Source: Oscillospiraceae bacterium (GTDB taxonomy: Bacteria > Bacillota_A > Clostridia > Oscillospirales > Ruminococcaceae). From it: 64,000 bases of DNA. Under the pieces are notes generated by a model. The model was given only the letters and a program-made list of their open reading frames with translations. It was not told the DNA's origin and did not search any database. Shown piece by piece: positions 51,849-61,415 of the stretch (the first letter of the stretch is position 1; every line of letters begins with the position of its first letter). Made by a program: the position numbers and the translations under genes. The stretch is from assembly GCA_017829075.1 (NCBI GenBank), contig JAGAJA010000012.1, positions 1-64,000 of the forward strand, in the 5' to 3' direction.

Positions 51849-52823
51849 ATGAATTATACCGAAATCGGCGGTGTTAAAATAGAGAAAACCGCCGCCCTCG
51901 CGCCTATGGCGAGCGTTGCAGACCGAGCCTACCGCATTATGGCAAAGGAGTACGGCGCGTGCTATGTCGTGGGAGAAATGGCAAGCTGCAAGGGTCTGTG
52001 CTATAACGACAGAAAAACCGAGGAGCTGCTGTCGGTCACTCCCGGCGAAAGACCCATGGCGGTGCAGCTTTTTGGCGCAGAGCCGGAATTTATGGCTGCC
52101 GCAGTAAAAATCGCAGAAAAATTCAGCCCGGATATCATAGATATAAATTCCGGCTGCCCTATGCCGAAGATAGTAACCGGCGGCGCGGGCAGCGCGCTTA
52201 TGAAAACCCCCGCGCTTTTCGGCGAGGTGGTTCGCGCGGCGGTGGACGCGGCGAGCGTTCCGGTAACGGTGAAGATCCGCAGCGGCTGGGACGATAACAG
52301 CATAAACGCCGTGGAAATGGCAAAGATCGCCGAGGAAAACGGCGCGTCGGCGGTTGCAGTCCACGGCAGGACAAAGGCGCAGCTTTATTCCGGCAAGGCG
52401 GATTGGGACATTATCCGCGCGGTGAAGCAGGCAGTAAATATCCTGGTCATAGGAAACGGCGATGTTTCCACTCCGGAGCTTTGCCGGGAGATGTACGAAT
52501 ACACCGGCTGCGATCTTGTAATGGTCGGCAGGGGAAGCTACGGCAGACCGTGGCTGTTCCGTCAGATAAAGGAATATCTCGAAACCGGGCATTATTCCCC
52601 CGACCCGACGCCAGAGGAAAGGCTTGAGATCATGCGCCGCCACATTGGGCTTATTGTTGCGGATAAGGGCGAGAAAATAGGCATGAAAGAAGCGCGCCGC
52701 CCGGCTTCGTGGTATCTAAAGGGAATGCAGGGCGCGGCGCACTTCCGCAATATGTGCAGTGAGCTTACAACGTTTGAACAATTAGAGCGCTTAATAGAAC
52801 AAATAAAGACAGAACAAGATTAA
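51849..52823 (+). CDS. dusB: tRNA-dihydrouridine synthase DusB
   Basis: A 324-residue flavoenzyme that reduces uridine to dihydrouridine in tRNA. LAPMASVADRAYRIMAKEYGA, the catalytic Cys103 in DINSGCPMPKIVTGGAGSALM, VTVKIRSGWDD, VHGRTKAQLYSGKADW, GNGDVSTPE and MVGRGSYGRPWLF are all family motifs. The length is normal. It is the first gene of a small operon with a DUF815 ATPase and a binding lipoprotein on the same strand. Confidence 0.97.
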   Translation: MNYTEIGGVKIEKTAALAPMASVADRAYRIMAKEYGACYVVGEMASCKGLCYNDRKTEELLSVTPGERPMAVQLFGAEPEFMAAAVKIAEKFSPDIIDINSGCPMPKIVTGGAGSALMKTPALFGEVVRAAVDAASVPVTVKIRSGWDDNSINAVEMAKIAEENGASAVAVHGRTKAQLYSGKADWDIIRAVKQAVNILVIGNGDVSTPELCREMYEYTGCDLVMVGRGSYGRPWLFRQIKEYLETGHYSPDPTPEERLEIMRRHIGLIVADKGEKIGMKEARRPASWYLKGMQGAAHFRNMCSELTTFEQLERLIEQIKTEQD

Positions 52824-52836
52824 GGAGAGCAAGACA

Positions 52837-54039
52837 ATGAAGATCACTGAAAAAATCATACCTCCGCTTCACGTTTTTACGGAGATAAACGAGGAGAACG
52901 CACTGTTTACGAATGGATTAAACTGGTTAAAGCCCGATATTCCTCAGGAATTCTGGCTCAAAGGGTACGCTCACATAAACAACGAGCTGCTCATGACTGG
53001 GCAGACCTTAGGAGAGTATCTGACGGACGCGGTTATCTACTCTAAATCACCGCTTTTCGCGAAGATCGTTAAAGAGCCGACGGAGCAGCGCAAGAAGGCT
53101 CTGGCATACGATCTTACGGTATTGAAGAATATCGTCCGGGATTACACCAGCGCGGCAATTAAGGAAGCAATGGCGGAGAAGTTCGGCGCCAGCGCAGGGT
53201 ACAGCGCTCTGCCGGATTTCGAGAGCGGAAAGTTCACCCTTACTGCGGACAGACTGCTGAAACGCGCCCAGAAGTACGGCACCGGCGAGTTTGCAAAGCA
53301 CAAGGCTTTCACTTTCCGCGACAAGCAGCTTGTGCCGATAGACAGCATTGACCCGATCCGCCTCACCGACCTCAAGAATTACGAATTGCAGCGTAATCAG
53401 GTGGTTGAGAACACCCTCGCGTTCCTCAACGGACTTCCGGCGCAGAATGTTCTGCTGTACGGCGACCGGGGAACGGGCAAATCCTCCACGATCAAGGCAA
53501 TTCTGAACGAATATGAGGAACTTCGTATGGTGGAGCTGCCGAAGTCGGAGATCGACGGACTTCCGGCGCTTTTCAGCCTGCTGAAGGACGTACCGCTGCA
53601 CTTTATCGTGACGATAGACGACCTGACATTCTCTGAGAATGACGAGCGTTTCGGAGTGCTCAAAGCCACCCTTGACGGCAGCATTTCCGCCCGTCCGGAC
53701 AATATACTTATTTATGCGACCACCAACCGCCGCAAGCTTATTAAGGAAACCAACGGCGATCGTTCCGTTGACGAGATCGGACGCAGCGATGCGGTGGACG
53801 AGAGTATGTCGCTTGCAGATCGTTTCGGTCTGTTCATAACCTTTACACAGCCGAACCGGGAGGTTTTCTTCGACATTGTGAGAAAGCTTGCCGAGGACAG
53901 AGAAATAGAAATAGACGATGATGAGCTAACACAGGCGGCGGAGCGCTTTGCGCTTAAGCGCGGCGGACGTTCTCCGAGAATTGCGCGGCAGTTCACCGAC
54001 TGGCTCTGCTCAAGGATCGAACTGGGACTGGATTACTGA
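52837..54039 (+). CDS. DUF815-family AAA+ ATPase
   Basis: A 400-residue cytosolic ATPase of the DUF815 family. Walker A LLYGDRGTGKSSTIKAIL (about 207-220), Walker B HFIVTIDDLTFSENDERF, sensor-like ILIYATTNRRKLIKE and the C-terminal block GGRSPRIARQFTDWL are present. The N-terminal 160 residues are helical. The family's role is not firmly known. It lies 13 nt after dusB with AAGGAG. Confidence 0.93.
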   Translation: MKITEKIIPPLHVFTEINEENALFTNGLNWLKPDIPQEFWLKGYAHINNELLMTGQTLGEYLTDAVIYSKSPLFAKIVKEPTEQRKKALAYDLTVLKNIVRDYTSAAIKEAMAEKFGASAGYSALPDFESGKFTLTADRLLKRAQKYGTGEFAKHKAFTFRDKQLVPIDSIDPIRLTDLKNYELQRNQVVENTLAFLNGLPAQNVLLYGDRGTGKSSTIKAILNEYEELRMVELPKSEIDGLPALFSLLKDVPLHFIVTIDDLTFSENDERFGVLKATLDGSISARPDNILIYATTNRRKLIKETNGDRSVDEIGRSDAVDESMSLADRFGLFITFTQPNREVFFDIVRKLAEDREIEIDDDELTQAAERFALKRGGRSPRIARQFTDWLCSRIELGLDY

Positions 54040-54041
54040 TC

Positions 54042-54935
54042 ATGAAAAAAACAACAGCTATCTTTGCCGCGCTTCTGGCGGCTGTAACGCTTACCGGCTG
54101 CGGTGGCGAAAGCTCTTCCGTGCCTACTGAGATCGTTATTGACGGAGCAAGCGCCGAGCCTGAAAACTCCGTATTTCCAGTGAAGCTTCCGGACGGGACG
54201 GTGATCGAAGCTGCGCCGGAAACCGTTGCAAGCCTTTCCCCGGCGGCGACTGAGATACTTGCGGAGCTTGGATATTCCGACAGACTGTGCGCCGTATGCC
54301 GTTACTGCGACTATCCGGAGGATCTTGTCAAGGTACAGGTCGGCAGCAGCGAAAATCCGGACATTGACAAGCTTGTTGAGCTTTCGCCTGATGTAGTTTT
54401 CACGCTGTCCGCGCTGGCGGAGCGTGAGATCTATACCCTTGAAACGGCGGGAATAACCGTAGTTGACCTGACTGCGCCGACCTCAGTGGAGGAATACGGC
54501 GAACTATACGGCACAGTCACAGCCGTTTTTGAGGGAGAGGAAGCCGCAGAAGTCGCCACTGAAAAAGCGGTTTCCCGTTTGAAATCAGCCGCATCTGCCG
54601 TGGAACTGGGTACGTTTGTGTATGTAACTCCGAAGCTCACTGCCGCAGGAGCTGATACCTTTGAGGGCGCGGCGCTGTCGCTCTGTGGGAAGAACATCTG
54701 CACCGGAGAGGGCTATGCAGCAATGACTGAGGATATTTCTGAAATACCGCAGTACATAATTGCCGCGGACAGCCTGACCGAGAATGAATTCAGCGGCAGT
54801 GAGTTGTATTCCGGAATGATCTCCGGCGGCGCAAAGCTTGTGTTTGTGCCGGCGGAGAGATTTGAGCGTCCCTCCGCAAGAATAGCCGAGGTTTTTTCGG
54901 CGATATCAGAGCAGCTTGCACAAACGGCTGAATAA
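54042..54935 (+). CDS. BtuF/FepB-like substrate-binding lipoprotein
   Basis: A 297-residue lipoprotein with a lipobox (VTLTGC). The body fits the periplasmic-binding family for vitamin B12 or iron chelates: ETVASLSPAATEILAELGYSDRLCAVCRYCDYPEDLVKVQVGSSENPDIDKLVELSPDVVFTLSALAEREIYTLETAGITVVDL. A cognate FecCD permease or ATPase is not present beside it. It is the last gene of the dusB operon, two nt after DUF815, with no clear ribosome binding site, so it may rely on coupling. The repeat element follows. The ligand is unknown. Confidence 0.88.
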   Translation: MKKTTAIFAALLAAVTLTGCGGESSSVPTEIVIDGASAEPENSVFPVKLPDGTVIEAAPETVASLSPAATEILAELGYSDRLCAVCRYCDYPEDLVKVQVGSSENPDIDKLVELSPDVVFTLSALAEREIYTLETAGITVVDLTAPTSVEEYGELYGTVTAVFEGEEAAEVATEKAVSRLKSAASAVELGTFVYVTPKLTAAGADTFEGAALSLCGKNICTGEGYAAMTEDISEIPQYIIAADSLTENEFSGSELYSGMISGGAKLVFVPAERFERPSARIAEVFSAISEQLAQTAE

Positions 54936-54945
54936 ATCATAAAAT

Positions 54946-55188
54946 CGGGCGGAACTATGCAGCTCCGCCCGGCAGCTTGTCGAAAAAGTGGTTTTTGCCC
55001 GCGAAGTGGGCTTTTGAAATCCGTTTTTTGCCACGGGTTTCCCGGGGCAAAAAACACTTCTATCCGCACAACTGTGCGAACTGACGGCTTTGCCGGCAGT
55101 GAGTGCGGGCAGTGCGGATGCTCGGCGAGAAAGTCCCTTTAGGGACTTTTTCGACGGTCTGTCGGGCGGAACTATGCAGCTCCGCCCG
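54946..55188. repeat. Composite inverted-repeat element (about 243 bp)
   Basis: A 26-bp palindromic block (CGGGCGGA...TCCGCCCG) occurs twice, at 54946-54971 and 55163-55188. Between them GTCGAAAAAGT (54979-54989) and ACTTTTTCGAC (55145-55155) are inverted. The middle holds further short hairpins. This could be a MITE-like or REP-type intergenic element. Each outer palindrome can also terminate transcription of one of the flanking convergent genes. Confidence 0.75.
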
Positions 55189-55193
55189 GATTT

Positions 55194-55955
55194 TTACATG
55201 GGTGTTATGACATACCCGTTTTCTTTCCAGCAGTCGATGACCTTTCCGAGAATAGAAGCGTTTGTTTCCGACACGGCATGAAGCAGATAAATCGCGCCGT
55301 TATGCGTTTTCCCGGTGATCTTTTCATATGCCTGCTGCGGGTCGGGCTGATTGTTCACGTCCCAGTCGGGATAAGCGAAGCTCCACAGCACCGTGGTGTA
55401 GCCCAATTCCTTTGCGCAGGCAAGAACCCGCTCCGAAAACTCACCCATCGGCGGACGCATGACGTACATTTCGTAATTGAATTTCTCCTTGACGTAGTTG
55501 TGCAGCAGCGACAGCTCCGAATAAAGCTCGTCCGGCGAGCATTCCGGAAGTGAAGGGTGGCTCCATGTGTGGTTTCCAACGGTGTGACCCTCGTCTATCA
55601 TTCGCTTGACAAGCTCCGGATTTCGCTCGCAGTAATCATACGTCACAAAGAACACTGCCCGGACGTTTTTTCCTTTCAGAGTGTCAAGAATCCCGGCGGT
55701 ACAGCCGTTCTCATATCCCTCGTCAAAGGTGAGCCACAGACGCTTGGCGGAGCTGTCCCCGATGAAAAGTCCGCCCAGATCTCCGTATTCATTCTGCGCC
55801 TGAACAGCGCCAAGAGGACGGTTTTCAGAGTCTGTTTCAACGCCCATTCCGTAGGCTACTTTAGTATTGTCGTACTGCTCAAACCGCGCGTATTCAGACG
55901 CGGAGGGCGCAGCCGCCGTGACCGCCGCCAGAAACAGCGGTAATCCGTTATGCAA
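55194..55955 (-). CDS. Polysaccharide deacetylase (PdaA-like)
   Basis: A 253-residue NodB-domain enzyme. The catalytic motifs are LWLTFDEGYENGCT (the usual second Asp is Glu here), HTVGNHTWSHPSLP (metal-binding His pair), RPPMGEFSE and WSFAYPDWD. Its closest resemblance is to PdaA-type muramic acid de-N-acetylases, which act on peptidoglycan. The N-terminus is weakly hydrophobic (LPLFLAAVTAAAPSASE), perhaps a short signal. The start is TTG 55955, nine bases from AAAGGGG; that site lies in the end of the upstream dehydrogenase gene, so translation may be coupled. Confidence 0.88.
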   Translation of the reverse strand: MHNGLPLFLAAVTAAAPSASEYARFEQYDNTKVAYGMGVETDSENRPLGAVQAQNEYGDLGGLFIGDSSAKRLWLTFDEGYENGCTAGILDTLKGKNVRAVFFVTYDYCERNPELVKRMIDEGHTVGNHTWSHPSLPECSPDELYSELSLLHNYVKEKFNYEMYVMRPPMGEFSERVLACAKELGYTTVLWSFAYPDWDVNNQPDPQQAYEKITGKTHNGAIYLLHAVSETNASILGKVIDCWKENGYVITPM

Positions 55956-55960
55956 AATGC

Positions 55961-56953
55961 TCAGCCCCTTTCTGATTTGTATTTTATCTCATATTTAAGA
56001 TCTCTGCCGGCGAAGTAGTCCTGAAGATTTTGCAGGGTTATCTCCGCAATGCTCTGCAACGCCTCTTTTGTAAGGAATGCCTGATGTGAGGTTATCAGAA
56101 CATTCGGGCGGGAAACCAGCAGCGACAGTATCTCATCGGTAACAATTCGGTCGGAATTGTCCTCGAAAAACAGGTCGGTTTCCTCCTCGTAAACGTCCAG
56201 AGCGGCGCCGCCTACCCGCTTTTCGTTCAGCGCGTTAAGCAAAGCTTCGCTGTCGATCAGCTTTCCGCGGGAGGTGTTCACGATCAGCGTTTCCGGCTTC
56301 ATGAGGGACAGCGCCTGCGCGTTGATGATATATTTTGTGTCCTTGGTGAGCGGGCAGTGCAGGGAGATTATATCCGAGCGTTTGAAAAGCTCCTCGCGGC
56401 TGACGTAATTAATGCCGCTGTTTTCCGCAGGGAACGGGTCGTTTGCAATTACCTCCATTCCGAAGCCACGGCAGATATCAATGAACGCCCTGCCGATCTT
56501 GCCAGTTCCGATAACTCCGGCGGTCTTTCCGTGGAGGTCGAAGCCGATAAGCCCGTTAAGGCTGAAATTAAAATCCCTAGTGCGGATATACGCCTTGTGA
56601 AGCTTTCGGTTGAGCATCAGGATCATGCCCATTGCGTGTTCCGCCACCGCATAGGGAGAATACGCTGGAACTCTTACGACCTTGATCTTTCCCAGCGCTT
56701 CCTTCAGCGCAACGTTGTTGTAGCCTGCGCAGCGCATTGCTAAGACCTCGACTCCGAGGTTCGCGAGAGTCTGCACCGTTTTCGTGCCTATATCATCGTT
56801 TACGAAGGCGCACACTGCGCGGCAGCCCTCGGCGAGCCGGGCGGACTCAGGGCGCAGGCGGCTTTCAAAGTACTCTATCTCAAAATCCTTGTTAAGCTTG
56901 TCGAAGTATATCCGGTCATACGGCTTGGTATCAAAGAATGCAATTTTTTCCAT
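55961..56953 (-). CDS. D-2-hydroxyacid dehydrogenase (D-lactate dehydrogenase-like)
   Basis: A 330-residue NAD-dependent D-lactate dehydrogenase-type enzyme. Seen: MRCAGYNNVAL, YSPYAVAEHAMGMIL, nucleotide-binding GVIGTGKIGRAF, LHCPLTKDTKYII, NTSRGKLIDSEAL (catalytic Arg), GAALDVYEEE (Glu) and ITSHQAFLTKEAL (His). Length is normal. It likely converts pyruvate to D-lactate to recycle NADH in fermentation. A palindrome at 56973-56989 just upstream may be an operator. The deacetylase gene starts 5 nt after its stop codon. Confidence 0.93.
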   Translation of the reverse strand: MEKIAFFDTKPYDRIYFDKLNKDFEIEYFESRLRPESARLAEGCRAVCAFVNDDIGTKTVQTLANLGVEVLAMRCAGYNNVALKEALGKIKVVRVPAYSPYAVAEHAMGMILMLNRKLHKAYIRTRDFNFSLNGLIGFDLHGKTAGVIGTGKIGRAFIDICRGFGMEVIANDPFPAENSGINYVSREELFKRSDIISLHCPLTKDTKYIINAQALSLMKPETLIVNTSRGKLIDSEALLNALNEKRVGGAALDVYEEETDLFFEDNSDRIVTDEILSLLVSRPNVLITSHQAFLTKEALQSIAEITLQNLQDYFAGRDLKYEIKYKSERG

Positions 56954-56972
56954 AGCTGTGCTCCTTATATAA

Positions 56973-56989
56973 AATATTGCAGCAATATT
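56973..56989. promoter_or_regulatory. Perfect palindrome before the dehydrogenase gene
   Basis: AATATTGCAGCAATATT is a perfect 8+1+8 palindrome about 20 nt upstream of the dehydrogenase start. A candidate operator; the binding protein is unknown and the Rex consensus is not matched. Confidence 0.5.
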
Positions 56990-57019
56990 CTAGCCGGATT
57001 TTTTCGAATTATGCCGAAA

Positions 57020-57063
57020 GTTAAGAAATTTGTAAGAATTTTATCATGCTTTTTTTAAGAAAG
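57020..57063 (+). promoter_or_regulatory. Direct repeats resembling OmpR/PhoB boxes
   Basis: TTAAGAAATTTGTAAGAATT (57021-57040) contains two copies of a TTAAGAA/TGTAAGAA unit, and TTAAGAAAG lies again at about 57056-57064. They stand before the response regulator gene and suit autoregulation by that regulator. Confidence 0.6.
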
Positions 57064-57114
57064 ACGTGTTATTATTGATTTGTCAGAAAAACAAAAATAA
57101 TAGGGGGGAATCAA

Positions 57115-57834
57115 ATGGATAAACAACGCGTGCTGGTTGTGGACGATGACCGGGAGATAGTTTCCGCAATAATGCTTCTGCTGGAGCGTGAGGGGATAGA
57201 AGCCGTTCCGGCATATAATGGCAGACAGGCGGTGGAACGTCTGAACGAGGGCGAAATACACCTGATAATCATTGACATCATGATGCCGGAGCTTGACGGT
57301 ATCTCCGCAACGATAAAAATTCGTGCGGAGCAGAATATCCCGGTGATCATGCTTTCAGCGAAAACCGAGGAAAGCGACAAGATACTTGGGCTTTCCGTGG
57401 GAGCGGACGACTATATCACAAAGCCCTTTTCGCCTGCGGAGCTTGTCGCAAGGGTGAAGTCGCAGCTTAGGCGGTACATGACCCTCGGAGATTACGCGAA
57501 CCGCAGCGGAGGCAGCGACATAATCCTCGGAGGGCTTGTATTGCACCGGGAGGAACGTCAGCTTGAAGCGGACGGAGAGCCGGTGAAGCTCACTCCGAAG
57601 GAGTATCGCATCGTGGAGCTGCTGATGTCAAATCCCGGCAGGGTGTTTTCCGCAGAGGAAATTTATGAGAGAGTATGGAATGAATCGGCATTTTCGGTTG
57701 AAAACACGATAATGGTGCATATCCGCAGAATTCGTGAAAAAATCGAGATAAATCCGAATGAGCCAAGATATTTAAAGGTGGTGTGGGGAATTGGATACAA
57801 AATGGAGAAAATTCAGCCGCAGCAGAGGGTTTAA
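57115..57834 (+). CDS. OmpR/PhoB-family response regulator
   Basis: A 239-residue two-component response regulator. The receiver domain has the acidic pair VLVVDDDREIV, phospho-acceptor D54 in IIIDIMMPELDG, Thr/Ser at MLSAKTEESDK and K at YITKPFSP. The C-terminal winged helix has LTPKEYRIVELLMSNPGRVFSAEEIYERVWNES and NTIMVHIRRIREKIE. It is followed, with a 44-nt overlap, by its sensor kinase gene. Ribosome binding site AGGGGGG. Confidence 0.97.
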   Translation: MDKQRVLVVDDDREIVSAIMLLLEREGIEAVPAYNGRQAVERLNEGEIHLIIIDIMMPELDGISATIKIRAEQNIPVIMLSAKTEESDKILGLSVGADDYITKPFSPAELVARVKSQLRRYMTLGDYANRSGGSDIILGGLVLHREERQLEADGEPVKLTPKEYRIVELLMSNPGRVFSAEEIYERVWNESAFSVENTIMVHIRRIREKIEINPNEPRYLKVVWGIGYKMEKIQPQQRV

Positions 57835-59806
57835 GGGGCTGCTTGCGCTGATAATTATTGGAGCGGCTGCTGCGATAGGCGCAATTACCGGATATATCCC
57901 GGCAAGCAAATATTTAGTTCAGGGCTATGCGTGGGACGTTCTTGTTTACAGCGATTATGGGCATTCTGATACATACGGTAGAAAGATCATTCAATCAGCG
58001 TATAAGGTAATTGATTATATGGGTGCGGGAAAGCTTAACGAGTTGTCAGGCTGCGAGTATTATATCTGCGTGGAGTATAACGGCAGTGTTCTCTTCTCGA
58101 ACGATGTTGAGCGTGAGTACCTGTATGAGATCGACAGCAGCGGAATAAGCTCCGTACACGGAGATCTGCCGAGATACTGCCATCTTTTCGGCTATGGACA
58201 ACTTGATAATGGTGAAGTTATCTACGTTGGCATCTCCGAGCAGGATTATCGCAGCGAAGAAGCGAATTGGAACATTTCCCGGAGAAATATGCTTATCATC
58301 TTGTTTACGAGCATTGGTCTGCTTGCTATCAGCATTATAGCCGCAATAATTCTCGGCAGGCTTATCAGCGAAACTCCTGAGGGCGAAACGGTTTGGACGC
58401 GGTTTTGGGGGCTTCCTTTCGAGTTATCCGCGGGGCTGCTGACAGCTCTTATATGCCTTGCGTCAATGGGGCTTTCTCAATCGTATGATTCGTCATTGTA
58501 TACGGATTTCGGCTTCACATTCACGTTTGAAAAAATCTGGTACATGGTTTGGTGGGGACTTACTGCGGCGGGTATCGCGGCGGTCGCACTGTACTTTGTA
58601 CTGAGCATTTCTGCAAGATCAAAGAACCACAGACTCCCGAACGGTTTCCTTACATATGTTATCATCAGTCTGCTCTGGCGGGGTATCCGCGCAGTCTGCC
58701 GCTTCTGCAAGGAACTGTTCACCGGAGAGCTTTTCACAGCCGACAGGGCTTCACGCAAGCTTTTGATTATAGATATCGTTTTTCTGGCGTGTAGTCTGAT
58801 CCTTGGTATATTGATGTTGTTTTTAACTAATAGCATCGTAGGACTTTGGCTGTGTGTGATACTATGGTTTGCAATTCTGGGGCTGTTTATTTTCGGAAGA
58901 TATAAACTGCTTTCGGATGAAGCAAAGCTGGAGCAGCAGATAAGGGAACTGAGCCGCGGGAATTACAGCTATCACCCCCAGCTCAGCAAAAACTCCGCAT
59001 ATACTATAAGCTCCGATATACTCAGCCGCATCTCCGAGAAATACAGGCAGGGCATTGAGGAAAGCGTAAAAGCGGAGCGCATGAAAATAGAGCTTGTGAC
59101 GAATGTTTCCCACGACCTCAAGACCCCGCTGACCTCGATAATAAGCTATGTTGATCTGCTGTCAAAGGAACAGCTTCCTCCGCAGGCGGCGGAATATGTG
59201 GAGATCCTGCAAAAAAAGTCCGAGCGACTGAAGAACATAGTTTCTGATGTATTCGAGCTTGCAAAGACCACCAGCGGGGAGATCGCAGTCGAGCATGAAA
59301 GAATAGATCTGACGCGGCTTTCCAACCAGACCCTCGCGGAAATGGAGGATAAGATCACCTCGGCGGGATTTGTGATAAAAACCGATATCTGCGAGCCTCC
59401 TGTGGAGGTGATAAGCGACGGAAAGCGGCTGTATCGTGTGATACAGAACCTTATGGACAACGCGCTGAAATATTCCCTCGCGGGAACTAGAATATACTAC
59501 ACTCTGCAAAAGACGGACAGCGGTCAGGCGGTAATTACGATAAAGAACATCGCAGGCTACGAGATGGATTTCACCAAAGAGGAGATTCTTGAGCGGTTTG
59601 CGAGGGGCGATAAATCCCGCACCACTGAGGGTTCCGGTCTGGGTCTTTCCATTGCGCAGGGATTCACCATTGCCTGCGGCGGAGAGTTTGACATCGACAT
59701 TGACGGCGATATGTTCAAGGTAAAGCTGGTATTCCCGATAGCTCAGCCCGTTGAGGAACCCAAAACCGATGATCTCAAGCCGCAGACGGTGACGGCAGAT
59801 GAGTAA
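57791..59806 (+). CDS. Membrane sensor histidine kinase
   Basis: A 671-residue sensor kinase. A TM (16-36), an external sensor region (40-160), then TMs near 168-190, 212-232, 252-275, 326-345 and 350-368 lead to the HisKA domain with H441 in NVSHDLKTPLTS. The ATPase domain has VIQNLMDNALKYS (N box) and TEGSGLGLSIAQGF (G2 box). The extra TMs between sensor and kinase are unusual. Start TTG 57791, overlapping the regulator gene; it is the only start that suits the frame. It phosphorylates the regulator above. Confidence 0.92.
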   Translation: MDTKWRKFSRSRGFKGLLALIIIGAAAAIGAITGYIPASKYLVQGYAWDVLVYSDYGHSDTYGRKIIQSAYKVIDYMGAGKLNELSGCEYYICVEYNGSVLFSNDVEREYLYEIDSSGISSVHGDLPRYCHLFGYGQLDNGEVIYVGISEQDYRSEEANWNISRRNMLIILFTSIGLLAISIIAAIILGRLISETPEGETVWTRFWGLPFELSAGLLTALICLASMGLSQSYDSSLYTDFGFTFTFEKIWYMVWWGLTAAGIAAVALYFVLSISARSKNHRLPNGFLTYVIISLLWRGIRAVCRFCKELFTGELFTADRASRKLLIIDIVFLACSLILGILMLFLTNSIVGLWLCVILWFAILGLFIFGRYKLLSDEAKLEQQIRELSRGNYSYHPQLSKNSAYTISSDILSRISEKYRQGIEESVKAERMKIELVTNVSHDLKTPLTSIISYVDLLSKEQLPPQAAEYVEILQKKSERLKNIVSDVFELAKTTSGEIAVEHERIDLTRLSNQTLAEMEDKITSAGFVIKTDICEPPVEVISDGKRLYRVIQNLMDNALKYSLAGTRIYYTLQKTDSGQAVITIKNIAGYEMDFTKEEILERFARGDKSRTTEGSGLGLSIAQGFTIACGGEFDIDIDGDMFKVKLVFPIAQPVEEPKTDDLKPQTVTADE

Positions 59807-61415
59807 AAGAAGTCTGTTGTCAGAGCGGCGCGGGCTGGCGGTTTTCAGCGAAAAGTCACTGATGATTGCGGCGGCTCTTGCTTCGCTGCTGCTCCAGATA
59901 ATTTCGTTTTTCACCACATGGCAGGGCGCGGAGGCATATTTTTCCTCCGCGTTTCCGGCAGCGCCGCTGCTTTTTGCGGCTGCGGTGCAGTCGGTGGTGT
60001 ATTTCTCAGCGAATTCAATACGCAGAAAAGCCGGAGCAGGAAAAATTACCGCGCTTATTATGGCGCTGTGCTGCTCCAGCTATTTCTCATTCGTGGGAAT
60101 TTACAGCGCAGTAAATCCGCCGGAATTGTATCTCCAGAGGACATACAACGCGTATTCGGCGGAGCTTCAGGCGGTTGCCGATGAAATTAATTCCAAGCAA
60201 GACCTGAACAGCACCGCTGATATAAACAGGGCAGTGAATGCCGTGATCAGCCGTTATTCAGAGCTTGATTCTGAGGAAAAATCGCTTGATCGGCTTTCAG
60301 AGCAGCTTTCCGAAATTGAGGGAGAAGCAGCCTCCGGAATGACCCCGCCCTCTCGTTGGAATTACCCGACCTATGAGGATTACGCGGCGGCATATCAGGC
60401 ATACGCTGCGAGCATTTCCCAGGGAAATTCCGAGGATAAGAGGGTAAGGACTGCGGCGCTGCTTGCGGAATACGGATTCGAAAGCTCCTCGGATATCGCC
60501 GGAAGAACCGCGGAGATCACCGCGGAGCAGTCGCTGATCGAGGGTACTCTTTCGGCGTCCGGCAGCGGAATATACACAAAGGCTGAGCAGCTCAGATCGG
60601 CAATGCTTGCCGGGGACAAAACAGCAGCGGAGCGCATATTCTCTTTGTACGAGCAGATCTCCGGTGAGCGTCTGGAATTTGCCGCAGATCAGCCCGAAAT
60701 ATCGACCGGTCTGCCGGAATACTCTGTCCTCGCAGGGGATAAATCGCCTGCGGCAGTGCGCGAGAGGATACTCGGCTATATCTCGTCAGCCTGCGATGTT
60801 CTGAATGCTGCCGGAGCGGAGGTTTCCTCAAACAATTACCCGGTGGAGAATATCTACACTCTGCCGCTGAGAGCGGTGTTTGAGGATTTCAGCACTGACG
60901 CGGCGGTATCGCTTGCGCTGGCGATGCTTGTGGATCTGCTGTCGCTGGCGGCTGCGGTGATCTATGCTCAGAAAAAGAGCGTTCTTACAGCGAAAACGAC
61001 TGCTCAGGCTGCGGCGTCAGACGAGCGGTACTTTGAGCAGAATATCGCCAACGCATTGCAGCTTGGTATCTACGCCGACGGCGGAGAATATTACGGAGCG
61101 TGGGACGAAAAACAGCTTACCGAGCGGCTTGCGGGGTATGTTTGCAGGTTCTCGGCGGCGGATTTTGCTGCGGAGCAGGGGTGTACTCTGCTTGCGCCGA
61201 GGGAGGCTGTCCGGGATTATGAGCTGCTGACGGCTTTCCTTTGTCAGTGCGGCTATGCGAAGCTTCTCACCGCAGAGGAGCTGAAACTGCTAAGCGGTGT
61301 CGAAAACGGCGCTCAGACTGAGTGGAACGAAGAATTCAACGGCGGAGGGGTTCTTCTCAAAACCAAATTCCTTTTGTGGGTGAGCGAAAAGAGCGCTGGA
61401 AAGGCGGTGCTGTGA
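59799..61415 (+). CDS. Membrane protein of unknown function following the two-component system
   Basis: A 538-residue membrane protein. TMs are near 20-40, 45-65, 85-103 and 370-392. Between the third and fourth TM lies a long helical external region (about 104-365) with strongly coiled-coil segments (YSAELQAVADEINSKQDLNSTADINRAVNAVISRYSELDSEEKSLDRLSEQLSEIEGEAA). The C-terminal 140 residues are cytosolic. Not recognised as a family. It overlaps the kinase gene by 8 nt and the next gene by 3 nt, so all four genes probably form one unit, perhaps acting in envelope sensing. Confidence 0.7.
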   Translation: MSKRSLLSERRGLAVFSEKSLMIAAALASLLLQIISFFTTWQGAEAYFSSAFPAAPLLFAAAVQSVVYFSANSIRRKAGAGKITALIMALCCSSYFSFVGIYSAVNPPELYLQRTYNAYSAELQAVADEINSKQDLNSTADINRAVNAVISRYSELDSEEKSLDRLSEQLSEIEGEAASGMTPPSRWNYPTYEDYAAAYQAYAASISQGNSEDKRVRTAALLAEYGFESSSDIAGRTAEITAEQSLIEGTLSASGSGIYTKAEQLRSAMLAGDKTAAERIFSLYEQISGERLEFAADQPEISTGLPEYSVLAGDKSPAAVRERILGYISSACDVLNAAGAEVSSNNYPVENIYTLPLRAVFEDFSTDAAVSLALAMLVDLLSLAAAVIYAQKKSVLTAKTTAQAAASDERYFEQNIANALQLGIYADGGEYYGAWDEKQLTERLAGYVCRFSAADFAAEQGCTLLAPREAVRDYELLTAFLCQCGYAKLLTAEELKLLSGVENGAQTEWNEEFNGGGVLLKTKFLLWVSEKSAGKAVL

